Source: Enterobacteriaceae bacterium RIT693
GTDB taxonomy: Bacteria; Pseudomonadota; Gammaproteobacteria; Enterobacterales; Enterobacteriaceae
DNA length: 64,000 bases
NCBI GenBank assembly: GCA_009668225.1
Contig: WJYK01000005.1
Coordinates: forward strand, 62,001-126,000
Direction: 5' to 3'
Position 1 is the stretch's first letter, and every line of letters begins with the position of its first letter. Under the pieces are notes generated by a model. That model did no database searches. It saw only the letters and a program-made list of their open reading frames with translations, and had not been told where the DNA came from. Below are positions 53,666-64,000 of the stretch, piece after piece. A program made the position numbers and the translations under genes.

Positions 53666-55224
53666 TGTGTCTGCTCCCCCGGTGTTTCATCCAGTAGCGC
53701 GATCGGGGTTGGCTGGCGACGCCACCCTTGGCCCTCATGCCTGACTTGACGTACGGCGTTCAGATCAAGCGTTGCGGCAAGCGGTTTCGCCCATTTTTCC
53801 GGGCGCATGGCCTGCATTTGTAAGATCTCGGCGGCAATCTGGCTGTCTTCGAACCACACCATGCGGTTGGTGAAAATGTCATTCACCGGCAGGGGGAAAA
53901 TGTGATTCAGTGCGGTATCGAGATCGTTAATTCGGCAAAAGGAAAGGAACAGTACCAGGCGGTTTTCGCCGAGAGTGACAACATCCCCCATACGATTGGG
54001 TCGGCACAGGGTCAGCGCCTGTTCAACGCGCAGCCCAGGAACCGGGCGTAGAGCCACCATCACGCCTTTGCCATCTTCCGGCAGTAGTGCATTGTTCATT
54101 AGCGTGCTGATGCCGCTACAGAAGACGTCCCAAGGCTGATAGCCGCGCAGCTTCAGCGGCTGCATTTGGTCTATCAATACGCTGATGTCTTCCGGCACAT
54201 GGCGGGTAAACTTCGCGCCCTGAACGCTTTCAATCATCGTCAGGCAGCGTGAAAGCGGCGCGTTCCACGGAATAATCAGCGTTGCGCCGCAGCCAAGCAG
54301 CAGCCTTTCATCGGTGGCTCGCAGGCTGGCCTGATTTTCGCGGACGATCAGTTTTAGCGCACTTCCGCGTTGGCGGCGAAGCGAGTGAATCTGCCGGGCG
54401 ATGCTATTGATTTGGCCGTTTTGCGTGAGAGAAAAAATAATGGTGGCGGCCTGCGCGGTTCGCGCGGCTTCAAACAGCTGTTCATTGTTATCAAAAAGCT
54501 GCCAGTTTTCAGAGAGGGCAGGGGCACCTTCCAACACGGCAATGTGGCTTAGCACCCGCTTTTCATCGCTGCGTGGCTGAGGGGCGTTTTCGGCGTTTTC
54601 CACAACGTACCATGTTCCATTTTGCCAATGCACATTCAGTTGCTGATCGGCGGTGACACCTTTTTCATTACACCAAAAAGCCACATCAAAACGATGGATA
54701 TCACTTTGCGCTCGCAGGCTGGCAAGACCGGAAAGGTTGCGGTGTTCGTTGACCAATAATGAGAATTGTTTGTCATTATTATTCCCAACATTCACAAACA
54801 GCAGGCTGCACTTATTGCGCGTTGTCCATTTGGCCATCGCGGAGATCCAATGCCTCAGATCCGCTGTCGATATATTGTCCCAGGCGTTGTCTGAACTTAA
54901 GAGTATAAAAAAATAGTTTTCAGGATTAATACTGCACATCAGATCGCGACGTAGCGAGTTCAGTCCATTGATAGATGAGGGCATTGAAAAAAGGCGTATT
55001 TTTTCCGGCCCTGTAGTTGGATCGAGCTTTATCGCTTGTTTTGGCTGTGCCGACATCGTAATTACGGCAACGTTTGCATCCTGTTGTTGTGAGATAACAG
55101 TTTGATTAACAAGGTTTATTGCATCATTCTGATGATCGACGTTCAGCCACCAGACGCCACCAGCAGGCATATGGCTCAATTCGTTCCATAATGAACGGAT
55201 GCCAAGCGAAAATATGGGTTCCAT
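53662..55224 (-). CDS. bcsE: BcsE, c-di-GMP-binding cellulose synthesis regulator
   Basis: 520 residues (E. coli 523). N-terminal degenerate ATPase-like domain, central REC-like part, and C-terminal GIL domain. The RxGD c-di-GMP-binding motif is at R411-M-G-D414, as expected for this family. It strengthens cellulose production by feeding c-di-GMP to BcsA. First gene of the bcsEFG operon, divergent from bcsR. Confidence 0.94.
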   Translation of the reverse strand: MEPIFSLGIRSLWNELSHMPAGGVWWLNVDHQNDAINLVNQTVISQQQDANVAVITMSAQPKQAIKLDPTTGPEKIRLFSMPSSINGLNSLRRDLMCSINPENYFFILLSSDNAWDNISTADLRHWISAMAKWTTRNKCSLLFVNVGNNNDKQFSLLVNEHRNLSGLASLRAQSDIHRFDVAFWCNEKGVTADQQLNVHWQNGTWYVVENAENAPQPRSDEKRVLSHIAVLEGAPALSENWQLFDNNEQLFEAARTAQAATIIFSLTQNGQINSIARQIHSLRRQRGSALKLIVRENQASLRATDERLLLGCGATLIIPWNAPLSRCLTMIESVQGAKFTRHVPEDISVLIDQMQPLKLRGYQPWDVFCSGISTLMNNALLPEDGKGVMVALRPVPGLRVEQALTLCRPNRMGDVVTLGENRLVLFLSFCRINDLDTALNHIFPLPVNDIFTNRMVWFEDSQIAAEILQMQAMRPEKWAKPLAATLDLNAVRQVRHEGQGWRRQPTPIALLDETPGEQTQ

Positions 55225-55385
55225 GGCGTCCCCTGGATATAAATTAGTATGTATGTCAGTTTACTAGCGTAAGCTAAGAAAGAAACCTACCATTGAAAAT
55301 AAACAGCATCAGTTTTAGCATTGTAAAACATTTTTCGTTTTCCGGACATTTACCGTTATCGCTGGTAGCGAAACCCGGCTAAGGG

Positions 55386-55583
55386 ATGACAACCAAAATG
55401 CAAGATGAAGAGACTGGCGATGTTCAGGAAAAAAAGCTTGTTTATGCCTTCCAAAATGACTTTCTGGCATTAAGTAAAGCATTCTCACTGCCGGAAATAG
55501 ATTACACCGATATATCGCAGCAGGAACAGCTGGCGGCAGCAATTAAGCGTTGGCCGTTGCTGGCAGAATTCACGCAACAATAG
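55386..55583 (+). CDS. bcsR: BcsR, cellulose synthase regulatory subunit
   Basis: 65 residues at most (E. coli YhjR about 62), starting near MTTKMQDEE; the second Met is another possible start. It contains the conserved FQNDFLALSKAFSLPEIDYTDIS and ends LLAEFTQQ. BcsR forms a complex with BcsQ that anchors the synthase and aids its assembly. It is 12 bases upstream of bcsQ. Confidence 0.9.
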   Translation: MTTKMQDEETGDVQEKKLVYAFQNDFLALSKAFSLPEIDYTDISQQEQLAAAIKRWPLLAEFTQQ

Positions 55584-55595
55584 GGAGTAGGCCTG

Positions 55596-56333
55596 ATGGC
55601 TGTCATTGGGTTGCAGGGGTTGCGTGGTGGCGTCGGGACGACCTCTATCACCGCGGCGCTTGCCTGGTCGTTACAGCAGCTTGGTGAGACTGTGCTGGTA
55701 ATCGATGCCTCGCCAGATAACCTGCTGCGCATGTTTTATAATATTGATTTCGCAGAGCCTCAGGGCTGGGCGCGCGCCATGCTGGACAATCAGGACTGGC
55801 GCAAAAGCGCCTGGCGCTATACCCGTCATCTCGACGTGCTGCCGTTTGGCCAACTGAGCCCGGCAGAGCATGAAACGTTCGAGACGGTGGAAAAAGCGCT
55901 CGGGCAGTTCAGCCATTTCCTTGCTGACCTGAAAGCGAGCCAGCAATACCAATGGATTTTGCTGGATTTGCCCCACGGTTTTAAGTCATTGACTCGTCAG
56001 CTTTTGGCGCAGACAGATAGCGTTCTGACGGTAGTCAAGCCGGACACTAACTGCCATATCCGATTGCATCAGCAGGCGTTGCCTCAGGGGGCGCATTTAC
56101 TGGTGAACTACCTGTTGGTCGCCAGCCAGCTGCAGGACGATATCTACCAAATCTGGCTGCAGAGCCAACAGGCGATGATCCCTATTATTCTCCATCGGGA
56201 TGAAGCGATGGCGGAAAGCGCGGCGGTAAAACAGCCGCTTGGTGAATATCGCCCCGACTCGCTTATCGCCGAAGAAATTATGACGCTCGCCAATTGGTGT
56301 CTGCTGAATCTTTCAGGGAAAAAGCATGAGTAA
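55596..56333 (+). CDS. bcsQ: BcsQ, MinD/ParA-like ATPase of the cellulose machinery
   Basis: 245 residues (E. coli about 250). Deviant Walker A R10-GGVGTTS17 near the N-terminus; switch region VLVIDASPDN; Walker B-like WILLDLPHG. It localises and assembles cellulose synthase at the pole with BcsR. The frame is unbroken, unlike E. coli K-12, which has a stop codon early in bcsQ. It overlaps bcsA by 8 bases. Confidence 0.95.
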   Translation: MAVIGLQGLRGGVGTTSITAALAWSLQQLGETVLVIDASPDNLLRMFYNIDFAEPQGWARAMLDNQDWRKSAWRYTRHLDVLPFGQLSPAEHETFETVEKALGQFSHFLADLKASQQYQWILLDLPHGFKSLTRQLLAQTDSVLTVVKPDTNCHIRLHQQALPQGAHLLVNYLLVASQLQDDIYQIWLQSQQAMIPIILHRDEAMAESAAVKQPLGEYRPDSLIAEEIMTLANWCLLNLSGKKHE

Positions 56334-58935
56334 CCTGGCGTCGTGGCTGTTGCTCCCTGCTGCCCGTCAGCGGTTGGGAGAGCGTTACCGTACTTTTCGT
56401 CGCAACGGCGCTCCACCGTTTAGCGCAGTGTTGGGCTGTATCGTCTTTATTCTTGCCTGGTCTTTCCTGCCGCTTGAAGGGGAGCGCTGGGGCCGCATAC
56501 GCGCTGAGCATGGTCGGTTTTACCCGCATATTAATCCCGACCGGCCACGCCCGCTGGACGCGGTGCGTTACGGTATCCAAAGCCTGTGGCTGCTGCTTCG
56601 TGCCAGCAAACAAACCGGGCGCCCGCGTATACGGTCGTTCGACCGGATGCAGGCATGGCGCGAGAGCTGGCATGGCTGGCTCAACAAACTGCCGGAAAAC
56701 TTTAGCAACCGTACGCAGCATCTTGAAGAGAAGAAAGAGCTTGGCCACATCAGCCACACCGCCCGGCGTATCATTCTGGGTGTGATCGTGGTGTTTTCCG
56801 CCATTCTCGCTCTGCTTTGTATCACTCAGCCTTTCAACCCGCTGGCACAGTTCATTTTCCTGATGCTGCTGTGGGGTGTGGCGCTGCTGGTTCGCCGGTT
56901 ACCTGGGCGTTTTGCCGCCTTGATGCTGATTGTGCTGTCGCTCACCGTTTCCTGTCGCTACATCTGGTGGCGCTACACATCAACTCTAAACTGGAACGAT
57001 CCGGTTAGCCTGGTCTTCGGTTTGGTGCTGCTGTTTGCCGAGACGTATGCCTGGCTGGTGCTGGTGATGGGGTATTTCCAGGTTGTGTGGCCACTTAACC
57101 GCCAGCCGGTACCGATGCCAAAAGACATGAGCACCTGGCCAGTTGTGGATATTTTTGTTCCGACCTACAACGAAGAACTGCACGTGGTGAAAGGGACAAT
57201 CTATGCCTCGTTGGGCATTGACTGGCCGAAGGACAAGCTGAATATCTGGATTCTGGACGACGGCGGGCGTGATGAGTTTAAGCAGTTTGCCGAGATGGTG
57301 GGGGTGAATTACATCGCCCGTCCAACGCACGAGCACGCCAAAGCCGGGAATATTAACAACGCGCTGAAGCATGCGAAAGGCGACTTCGTCGCCATATTCG
57401 ACTGCGACCACGTGCCCACGCGTTCCTTCCTGCAGCTCACAATGGGCTGGTTCTTCAAAGAGAAACAGCTGGCGATGATGCAGACGCCGCACCACTTCTT
57501 CTCGCCCGATCCGTTTGAGCGCAACCTTGGGCGTTTTCGCAAAACGCCAAACGAAGGCACGCTGTTCTACGGGCTGGTGCAGGACGGCAACGACATGTGG
57601 GATGCCACGTTCTTCTGTGGCTCTTGTGCGGTGATCCGTCGTGGCCCACTGGACGAAATTGGCGGTATTGCCGTTGAAACCGTGACCGAGGATGCGCACA
57701 CTTCACTGCGTCTGCACCGACGCGGCTACACCTCAGCTTACCTGCGTATTCCGCAGGCGGCCGGGCTGGCGACGGAAAGCCTTTCGGCACACATTGGCCA
57801 GCGTATTCGCTGGGCGCGCGGCATGACGCAGATTTTCCGCCTCGATAACCCGTTCTTTGGGAAAGGGCTGAAGTTTGCTCAGCGGCTCTGTTACGCCAAC
57901 GCCATGTTCCACTTCCTTTCAGGGGTCCCGCGACTTATCTTCCTGACGGCACCGCTGGCGTTCCTGCTGTTTCACGCCTATATCATTTACGCCCCGGCAA
58001 TCATGATTGCGCTGTTTGTTCTGCCGCACATGATCCATGCCAGCCTGACGAACTCAAAAATTCAGGGCAAGTACCGCCATTCGTTCTGGAGTGAAATCTA
58101 TGAAACGGTGCTGGCCTGGTATATCGCCCAGCCTACGCTGGTGGCGCTGTTTAACCCGCACAAAGGGAAGTTCAATGTTACCGCGAAAGGCGGGCTGGTT
58201 GAAAACGAGTACGTGGATTGGGTGATTACACGCCCGTATCTGGTGCTGGTGCTGATAAATCTTCTGGGCGTTGCCGTTGGGGCATGGCGTTTCTTCTATG
58301 GTCCGGAAAACGAAGCGTTAACGGTGGTCGTGAGCCTGCTGTGGGTGTTCTACAACCTTATCATCCTCGGTGGAGCGGTGGCGGTCTCGGTTGAGAGCAA
58401 GCAAGTCAGGCGCGCGCACCGTGTTGAAATTGCCATGCCTGCGGCGCTGGCGCGTGAAGACGGGCATCTTTTCCCTTGCACCGTGCATGATTATTCAGAC
58501 GGCGGGGTGGGCATCAAGATCCATGGGCCAGCGCAGGTGCTGGAAGGGCAAAAAGTTAACCTGCTGCTGAAACGTGGTGCGCAGGAGTATTTCTTCCCGG
58601 CTCAGGTCGTCAGGGTCTTTGGCGACGAGGCTGGCCTGCAGTTGGCACAGATGACTACCCGGCAGCATATTGATTTTATTCAGTGTACTTTTGCCCGCGC
58701 CGATACCTGGGCGCTGTGGCAGGACAGTTTCCCTGAGGATAAGCCGCTGGAGAGCCTGCTGGATATTCTCAAGCTTGGGTTCCGGGGTTACCGGCACCTG
58801 GCGGAGTTTGCTCCACCGTCATTGAAGTTTGTTTTCCACGCGATCACCGTGCTGGTGGACTGGATTGTGTCGTTTATTCCGCACAGCCCAACCGTCGAAC
58901 CAGCAAAGCGGCGGACCTTGTCTGCATCGGCCTGA
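56326..58935 (+). CDS. bcsA: BcsA, cellulose synthase catalytic subunit
   Basis: 869 residues (E. coli 872). The GT2 catalytic motifs are all present: D311-D312-GG, D359-x-D361, FFCGSC (429-434), TED (454-456) and QRIRW (492-496). Flanking membrane helices form the glucan channel. The C-terminal PilZ domain has RRAHR (695-699) and DYSDGG (722-727), the c-di-GMP-binding residues. It polymerises UDP-glucose and extrudes cellulose through the inner membrane with BcsB. The motifs give no reason to think it is inactive. Confidence 0.97.
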   Translation: MSNLASWLLLPAARQRLGERYRTFRRNGAPPFSAVLGCIVFILAWSFLPLEGERWGRIRAEHGRFYPHINPDRPRPLDAVRYGIQSLWLLLRASKQTGRPRIRSFDRMQAWRESWHGWLNKLPENFSNRTQHLEEKKELGHISHTARRIILGVIVVFSAILALLCITQPFNPLAQFIFLMLLWGVALLVRRLPGRFAALMLIVLSLTVSCRYIWWRYTSTLNWNDPVSLVFGLVLLFAETYAWLVLVMGYFQVVWPLNRQPVPMPKDMSTWPVVDIFVPTYNEELHVVKGTIYASLGIDWPKDKLNIWILDDGGRDEFKQFAEMVGVNYIARPTHEHAKAGNINNALKHAKGDFVAIFDCDHVPTRSFLQLTMGWFFKEKQLAMMQTPHHFFSPDPFERNLGRFRKTPNEGTLFYGLVQDGNDMWDATFFCGSCAVIRRGPLDEIGGIAVETVTEDAHTSLRLHRRGYTSAYLRIPQAAGLATESLSAHIGQRIRWARGMTQIFRLDNPFFGKGLKFAQRLCYANAMFHFLSGVPRLIFLTAPLAFLLFHAYIIYAPAIMIALFVLPHMIHASLTNSKIQGKYRHSFWSEIYETVLAWYIAQPTLVALFNPHKGKFNVTAKGGLVENEYVDWVITRPYLVLVLINLLGVAVGAWRFFYGPENEALTVVVSLLWVFYNLIILGGAVAVSVESKQVRRAHRVEIAMPAALAREDGHLFPCTVHDYSDGGVGIKIHGPAQVLEGQKVNLLLKRGAQEYFFPAQVVRVFGDEAGLQLAQMTTRQHIDFIQCTFARADTWALWQDSFPEDKPLESLLDILKLGFRGYRHLAEFAPPSLKFVFHAITVLVDWIVSFIPHSPTVEPAKRRTLSASA

Positions 58936-58948
58936 CGAGATTGCTTTT

Positions 58949-59018
58949 GAAGCGGGAAAAAGCGTGGTTTTTCCCTCTTTGTATCCGGCAACCGAAAACT
59001 ATGAATTGATGTTCTCTG
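58949..59018 (+). repeat. Two-hairpin dispersed repeat, copy 2
   Basis: The GGGAAAAAGCGTGGTTTTTC core and the ATGAATTGAT segment align with 22151-22220. The first stem is 8 bp (GGGAAAAA/TTTTTCCC); the second is imperfect here. It fills the gap between bcsA and bcsB, so it lies in the middle of the operon message. Confidence 0.75.
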
Positions 59019-59075
59019 GTGTTTCTTCTTTCGCCTGAGGTTTGTCAACAGCCTGTTTAATTTGATGAAAACGCG

Positions 59076-61463
59076 ATGAAAAGAAAAATATCCTGGTTTT
59101 ATGCAGCGGCGGTAGGCATTAGCGCCCTGCCTGTTACGGTGGCAAGCGCGGCTGACGCGACGCCGACGGTCCCGGCCGTTGCGACGGCAACCCAGGCGGT
59201 GGTTACGCCTGCTCCGGGCGCGGCGGAAGCGGTGGTGCCTGCAACGCCTGCGGACAACGCGCCTACGGTGGGGCAAGTCATGCCGAGTGTACCGGGTGCA
59301 AATGCGCCTATCGTCGCCGAAAATGTGCCCTCTCGGGATGTGAAACTGAGTTTTGCACAAATTGCGCCGCCGCCGGGAAGCATGGTGTTAACCGGCGTGA
59401 ATCCTAATGGCGGGGTTGAGTTCGGCATGCGTCGGGATGAAATCGTCTCTAAAGCGCTGCTGAATCTTGAATACACGCCTTCTCCGTCGCTGCTGCCGGT
59501 GCAGTCTCAGCTGAAAGTCTATCTTAACGATGAACTGATGGGCGTTCTGCCGGTAACCAGAGAGCAACTGGGGAAGAAAACCTTTGCTCAGGTGCCTGTT
59601 GATCCGCTGTATATCACCGATTTTAACCGCGTACGGCTGGAGTTTGTCGGCCACTACCGCGACATCTGTGAAAACCCGGCCAGCACTACGCTGTGGATGG
59701 ACGTCGGGCGCAGCAGTTCACTTGCGCTGACCTACCAGCGCCTGCCGGTGCAAAATGACCTGTCGCATTTTCCGGTGCCTTTCTTCGACTCGCGTGACGA
59801 TCGCCCGTTGACCTTGCCTGTGGTCTTTGCCGCCAGCCCGGATATTGAGCAGCAGCGAGCGGCAGGTATTGTTGCCTCATGGTTTGGTTCCCGCACGGCG
59901 TGGCGCGGGCAGCGCTTCCCGGTGCTGTATAACCAGCTGCCAACCAGCAACGGTATCGTGTTTGCCACAAACGATAAGCGCCCGGATTTCCTGCGCGATC
60001 GCCCGCCTGTTCAGGCGCCAACCGTTGAAATGATGAGCCACCCGGATAACCCGTATATCAAGCTGCTGGTGGTTCTGGGTCGCGATGACAAAGACCTCGT
60101 TCAGGCGGCAAAAGGTATTGCCCAGGGTAACGTCCTGTTCCGCGGCAGCAGCGTGACCGTGGATGACGTGAAGCCGCTGTTGCCTCGCCAACCTTACGAT
60201 GCGCCAAACTGGGTGAGAACCGATCGTCCGGTGACGCTTGGCGAGATGAAAGGTTACCAGGAACAGCTGCAGTCCAGCGGGCTGGAACCGGGTGCGATTA
60301 GTGTGACGATGAACCTGCCGCCGGATCTGTATCTGCTGCGCAGCAACGGCATCGATCTTAACCTGAAATATCGCTACACCGCGCCAGCGATGAAAGACAG
60401 CTCGCGCATGGACATCAGCCTGAACAACCAGTTCCTCCAGTCGTTCAACCTGACGCCGAGCGAAGAGAACAACAAGCTGCTGCTTCGCCTGCCGGTGCTT
60501 CAGGGTCTGCTGGACGGCAAAACCGACGTGTCGATTCCGGCACTGCGTCTGGGGGCCGCCAACCAGCTCCGCTTTGACTTCTCGTATATGAACCCGATGC
60601 CGGGCGGTTCGATAGAAAACTGTATTACTTTCCAGCCGATACAAAACCATGTTGTGGTGGAGGATGAATCGACGATCGACTTCTCGAACTACCATCACTT
60701 TATTGCGATGCCGGATCTGCGTGCCTTTGCCAATGCGGGCTTCCCGTTCAGCCGTATGGCCGACCTCTCGCAAACCATCGTGGTTGTCGGCAAAGAGCCT
60801 AAACCTGCGCAGGTGACCGCGCTGCTGGATACGCTTGGCACGATTGGATCCCAGACCGGTTTCCCGGCCGTGAACGTCAATCTGACGGATGACGGCAGCG
60901 CTATTCAGGGTAAAGATGCGGACGTCATGATAATCGGCACTATTCCGCCGACGTTGAAAGATGACAAACGCATCGATCTGTTGGTTGAAGCGGCCCAAAG
61001 CTGGGTGAAAACCCCGGTTCGCCAGACGCCGCTGCTGAGTACGGTTTCCGATCCAAAAGATCGTGCAGCTGATACCCAAACCACGGTGACTTCCAAAGGT
61101 GCTATGGCCGCTATCGTGGGCTTCCAGTCGCCGTATAACGACCAGCGCAGCGTCCTCGCGTTACTGGCGGACAGCCCCCGCGGCTATGAGTTGCTGAATA
61201 ATGCGCTTAATGATAGCGGTAAGCGTGCGGCTATCTCTGGTTCAGTTGCGGTGATTCGTGAGTCCGGCGTTGATGGCCTTCGTGTAGGCGATATTTACTA
61301 TGTTGGCCATCTGCCGTGGTTCGAGCGTATCTGGTACGCGTTGGCTAACCACCCGGTATTGCTGGCTATTTTCGCGGCGATAAGCGTGGTGCTGCTGGCC
61401 TGGGTGCTGTGGCGCATACTGCGTATTATTAGCCGCCGCCGTATCGATCCGGACGATGAGTAA
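59076..61463 (+). CDS. bcsB: BcsB, periplasmic cellulose synthase subunit
   Basis: 795 residues (E. coli 779). N-terminal signal peptide (to about residue 25, SAADA); an unusually alanine/proline-rich N-terminal segment to about residue 75; the periplasmic carbohydrate-binding and flavodoxin-like domains; and a C-terminal membrane anchor (about 760-782) followed by a basic tail RRRIDPDDE. It guides the glucan into the periplasm. It starts 140 bases after the bcsA stop, a gap containing a repeat. Confidence 0.95.
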   Translation: MKRKISWFYAAAVGISALPVTVASAADATPTVPAVATATQAVVTPAPGAAEAVVPATPADNAPTVGQVMPSVPGANAPIVAENVPSRDVKLSFAQIAPPPGSMVLTGVNPNGGVEFGMRRDEIVSKALLNLEYTPSPSLLPVQSQLKVYLNDELMGVLPVTREQLGKKTFAQVPVDPLYITDFNRVRLEFVGHYRDICENPASTTLWMDVGRSSSLALTYQRLPVQNDLSHFPVPFFDSRDDRPLTLPVVFAASPDIEQQRAAGIVASWFGSRTAWRGQRFPVLYNQLPTSNGIVFATNDKRPDFLRDRPPVQAPTVEMMSHPDNPYIKLLVVLGRDDKDLVQAAKGIAQGNVLFRGSSVTVDDVKPLLPRQPYDAPNWVRTDRPVTLGEMKGYQEQLQSSGLEPGAISVTMNLPPDLYLLRSNGIDLNLKYRYTAPAMKDSSRMDISLNNQFLQSFNLTPSEENNKLLLRLPVLQGLLDGKTDVSIPALRLGAANQLRFDFSYMNPMPGGSIENCITFQPIQNHVVVEDESTIDFSNYHHFIAMPDLRAFANAGFPFSRMADLSQTIVVVGKEPKPAQVTALLDTLGTIGSQTGFPAVNVNLTDDGSAIQGKDADVMIIGTIPPTLKDDKRIDLLVEAAQSWVKTPVRQTPLLSTVSDPKDRAADTQTTVTSKGAMAAIVGFQSPYNDQRSVLALLADSPRGYELLNNALNDSGKRAAISGSVAVIRESGVDGLRVGDIYYVGHLPWFERIWYALANHPVLLAIFAAISVVLLAWVLWRILRIISRRRIDPDDE

Positions 61464-61468
61464 TCACT

Positions 61469-62575
61469 ATGAAAATCAGCGCCGTACTGCTGATGGTCGG
61501 GCTGATGTTAACAGCCGTTACCGGGCGGGCCGCCTGTACCTGGCCTGCCTGGGAGCAGTTTAAACAAAATTACATCAGCGACCAGGGAAGGGTTATCGAC
61601 CCCAGCGATGAGCGCAAAATTACCACCTCAGAAGGCCAGAGTTATGCGCTCTTTTTTGCTCTGGCCGCTAACGATCCGGTGATGTTCGACAGGCTGCTGC
61701 GCTGGACGGAAAACAACCTTGCCGAAGGGGCGCTAAAAGACCACTTGCCCGCCTGGTTATGGGGCAAAAACGACAAAGACGCGTGGACGGTTTTAGACAC
61801 GAACTCCGCCTCTGACGCCGACATGTGGATTGTCTGGAGCCTGCTGGAGGCGGGGCGTTTGTGGCATAAACCTGCCTATACGCGCCTTGGTGAACAGCTA
61901 TTAAAGCGTGTTGCGAAAGAGGAGGTGATTAACGTTCCTGGTCTTGGCTTTGTGCTTTTGCCGGGGCGGGTGGGTTTTAATCATGCCCCGGACTGGCGGC
62001 TAAATCCAAGTTACCTCCCGCCGCAGGTGCTCCAGCGGATGGTTCGCTACCGTGGGCCCTGGTCGGCCATGCGTGCGGCAAATCAAAGACTGCTGCTGGA
62101 GACGGCGCCGAAAGGATTTTCCCCAAACTGGGCTGAATGGACTGAAGGCAAAGGCTGGCAGTTTACGGCAGAGGATGTCCGCCACGGCAGCTATGACGCG
62201 ATACGCGTTTACCTGTGGGTTGGCATGATGGCCGACAGCGATCCGCAGAAAGCTCGGCTGCTGAAGGCATTCCAGCCGATGGCCGATATGACGCTTAAAC
62301 AAGGTTTGCCGCCGGAAAAAGTCGATGTGCAAACCGGAAGTGTTCAGGGTAACGGGCCGGTGGGATTCTTCGCCGCCATGCTGCCCTTTTTACAGGATAG
62401 CGAAGCACGGGAAGTGCTGCGCCAGCGGGTTGAGCAGAATTTCCCCCAGGCTGACGCCTATTACAGCTATGTTTTAACGCTATTTGGTCAGGGATGGGAT
62501 CAAAAACGTTTTCGCTTCAATTCTCTTGGTGAATTAATCCCGAGCTGGGGTCAGGTATGCGCAAGTTCTCATTAA
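61469..62575 (+). CDS. bcsZ: BcsZ, periplasmic endo-1,4-beta-glucanase
   Basis: 368 residues, the usual length. Signal peptide to about residue 22 (VTGRAA), then GH8 cellulase (about 23-365). Catalytic Glu is expected in the [14 protein letters not shown] region (general acid) and the nucleophile/base aspartate in SDADMWIVW. BcsZ trims or releases cellulose during export. It begins 5 bases after bcsB and overlaps bcsC by 19 bases. Confidence 0.95.
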   Translation: MKISAVLLMVGLMLTAVTGRAACTWPAWEQFKQNYISDQGRVIDPSDERKITTSEGQSYALFFALAANDPVMFDRLLRWTENNLAEGALKDHLPAWLWGKNDKDAWTVLDTNSASDADMWIVWSLLEAGRLWHKPAYTRLGEQLLKRVAKEEVINVPGLGFVLLPGRVGFNHAPDWRLNPSYLPPQVLQRMVRYRGPWSAMRAANQRLLLETAPKGFSPNWAEWTEGKGWQFTAEDVRHGSYDAIRVYLWVGMMADSDPQKARLLKAFQPMADMTLKQGLPPEKVDVQTGSVQGNGPVGFFAAMLPFLQDSEAREVLRQRVEQNFPQADAYYSYVLTLFGQGWDQKRFRFNSLGELIPSWGQVCASSH

Positions 62576-64000
62576 GTTTAGTCACTCTCTCATTGGGTAT
62601 GGCGCTGATGCCAATGGCTCAGGCCGCCTTGACGCCTCAACAGCAGCTGCTTGATCAGGTGAGGATGGGGGAGGCCAGCAAGCGTGAAGATATCGTGCGC
62701 CAGTCGCTCTCCCGGCTGGAGCTGATGGCGCCCGACGATCCGGATGTTATCTCTGCCCGGATGCGCTATCTGCTACGCCAGGGTGACAATGCCGGGGCGA
62801 AAAAGCAGCTAGACCGACTGGCAAAACTTGCTCCAGGCTCTGATGAATATAAACAGTCGCAGGCTACCATGATGCTGACCAGCGCAGACGGCCGTCAGCA
62901 GCTGCAGCAGGCTCGGCTGTTGGCGACCAGCGGGCACACCGAGCAGGCAATTGCCGCCTATGAAAAAATGTTCAATGGCAACCCGCCTGAGGGCGAGCTG
63001 GCGGTTGAATATTGGATGCTCATGACGAAGCGTCCTGCCAGTACGAACCTGGCGATTGATAAGCTAAAAGCGCTTAATGCCGCTGCTCCAGGGAACGGCG
63101 AGCTGCGCGGAAACCTGGCGCGCCTGATGTTTGCCAACGGCCGCAGCGCTGAGGCGTACCAGGTCCTACAGCAAATGGCGAAGTCAAACAGCAGCCGGGA
63201 AGATGCCGCTGCGCTTTGGTATTCCCAAATTAACAGCTTACCTACAGGCCCGCAAAGCGTTGCCGCTTTGCAGACGTTTCTCGGCATATTTACCGAGGGC
63301 GATACGGTTGCCAGCGCGCGCGATCGCCTCGCACAGCAGCAAAAACAGTTGGCCGATCCGGCTTTCCTCGCGCGAGCTAAAGGCTTAGAGGATGTTGGCG
63401 GCGGGCGCGGAAATCAGGCGATCCCACAGCTGAAAGAGGCGTTAAGCGCGAAGCAAAACGACAGCGAAGTGGTGGGCGCGCTGGGGCAGGCTTATTCCCA
63501 GCAGGGGAAACGTGCCCTCGCAATACAGCAGTTCGAGAAAGCGATTCAGATGGATCCTGAAAGCGATAACCGTGGAAAGTGGGACAGTTTATTAAAAACC
63601 AACCGCTACTGGCTGCTGATTGAACAAGGCGATGCCCAGCTAAAAGCCAATAACCCTGATGCCGCGCGGCAGAAGTACCAGCAGGCGCAGACGATTGATA
63701 ATACCGACAGCTATGCGGTGCTGGGCTTTGGTGATGTTGCCGTCGCCAAAAAAGACGACGCCAGCGCCGAGCGCTATTACCAGCAGGCCCTGCGAATGGA
63801 TCGCGGTAACAGCAACGCAATTCGCGGGCTGGCGAACGTTTATCGCCGCCAGTCGCCGGAGCGTGCAACGGCCTACATTCAAAGCCTTTCCACTAGCCAG
63901 CGCAAAAGCATTGATGATATTGAACGTAGCCTGACGGGTGAACGCCTGGAGCAGCAGGCTACCGCGCTGGAAAGCCAGGGGCAGTGGGCAAAAGCGGCAG
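62557..64000 (+). CDS. bcsC: BcsC, cellulose export outer membrane subunit (5' part, cut by window end)
   Basis: The first 481 codons are present; E. coli BcsC is about 1157 residues, so the porin domain is outside the window. Signal peptide ([23 protein letters not shown]), then tetratricopeptide repeats. Visible repeats include [30 protein letters not shown] and [26 protein letters not shown]. It spans the periplasm and forms the exit pore. The frame is open throughout. Confidence 0.95.
   Translation, partial: MRKFSLSLVTLSLGMALMPMAQAALTPQQQLLDQVRMGEASKREDIVRQSLSRLELMAPDDPDVISARMRYLLRQGDNAGAKKQLDRLAKLAPGSDEYKQSQATMMLTSADGRQQLQQARLLATSGHTEQAIAAYEKMFNGNPPEGELAVEYWMLMTKRPASTNLAIDKLKALNAAAPGNGELRGNLARLMFANGRSAEAYQVLQQMAKSNSSREDAAALWYSQINSLPTGPQSVAALQTFLGIFTEGDTVASARDRLAQQQKQLADPAFLARAKGLEDVGGGRGNQAIPQLKEALSAKQNDSEVVGALGQAYSQQGKRALAIQQFEKAIQMDPESDNRGKWDSLLKTNRYWLLIEQGDAQLKANNPDAARQKYQQAQTIDNTDSYAVLGFGDVAVAKKDDASAERYYQQALRMDRGNSNAIRGLANVYRRQSPERATAYIQSLSTSQRKSIDDIERSLTGERLEQQATALESQGQWAKAA

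Noticed and set aside
59877-61079. Minus-strand open frame (400 codons) opposite bcsB
   Set aside because: Antisense shadow of bcsB without homology.
1-64000. CRISPR arrays, insertion sequences, integrase or prophage genes
   Set aside because: No regularly spaced repeats, transposase or phage structural genes were recognised anywhere in the window.

Overview
The window is chromosomal DNA from a member of the Enterobacteriaceae. Almost every housekeeping gene matches an Escherichia coli K-12 counterpart in length and sequence (avtA, malS, bax, xylB, wecH, ysaB, glyQS, yiaG, yiaF, ghrB, dppABCDF, eptB, yhjX, tag, yiaC, bisC, yiaD and the bcs cellulose cluster), and most of the gene order is that of the E. 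coli 80-82 min region. The genus cannot be fixed from what is seen. Identifications rest on remembered family sequences and motifs, not on a search. No rRNA, tRNA, CRISPR array, transposase or integrase was seen.

Region 1 (1-8.0 kb) is the distal part of a formate hydrogenlyase (FHL) locus: the end of hycF, hycG, hycH, hycI, then hydN, fdhF, hypF and a NiCoT-type nickel permease. Together these provide the formate dehydrogenase, electron carriers, hydrogenase small subunit, maturation protease, cyanide-ligand synthesis and nickel uptake of one pathway. The formate dehydrogenase has cysteine (TGC) at codon 140, where E. coli FdhH has selenocysteine.

Region 2 (8.0-26.3 kb) follows E. coli order (avtA-malS-bax-xyl-wecH-ysaB-glyQS-yiaG-yiaF) with local changes. 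There is a GC-rich, strongly self-complementary non-coding block between avtA and malS, and a coiled-coil gene between malS and bax. xylA is reduced to its last 62 codons ahead of an intact xylB. A hydrolase/GlxA-type regulator pair follows xylB. A chemoreceptor lies between glyS and yiaG, where E. coli has cspA, and a toxin-antitoxin-like pair lies between yiaF and ghrB.

Region 3 (26.3-33.8 kb) is a 2-ketogluconate operon in the Pseudomonas order ptxS-kguE-kguK-kguT-kguD, with ghrB in the kguD position and a LacI-type palindrome in front of kguE. A LysR regulator and an efflux-type MFS gene follow. Region 4 (33.8-37.7 kb) is a small accessory island: a RES/Xre toxin-antitoxin pair, vapBC, two small unknown genes and an AT-rich HNH-nuclease gene.

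Region 5 (37.7-51.7 kb) holds the dipeptide ABC importer dppABCDF, eptB, yhjX, tag, yiaC, bisC and yiaD. Compared with E. coli, the dppF-yiaD block is inverted between ghrB and bcsG. Region 6 (51.8-64 kb) is the divergent cellulose cluster bcsEFG / bcsRQABZC, with bcsC running off the end. Two families of short palindromic repeats are scattered through the window. One has copies at 4710, 15888 and 41687; the other has copies at 22151 and 58949.
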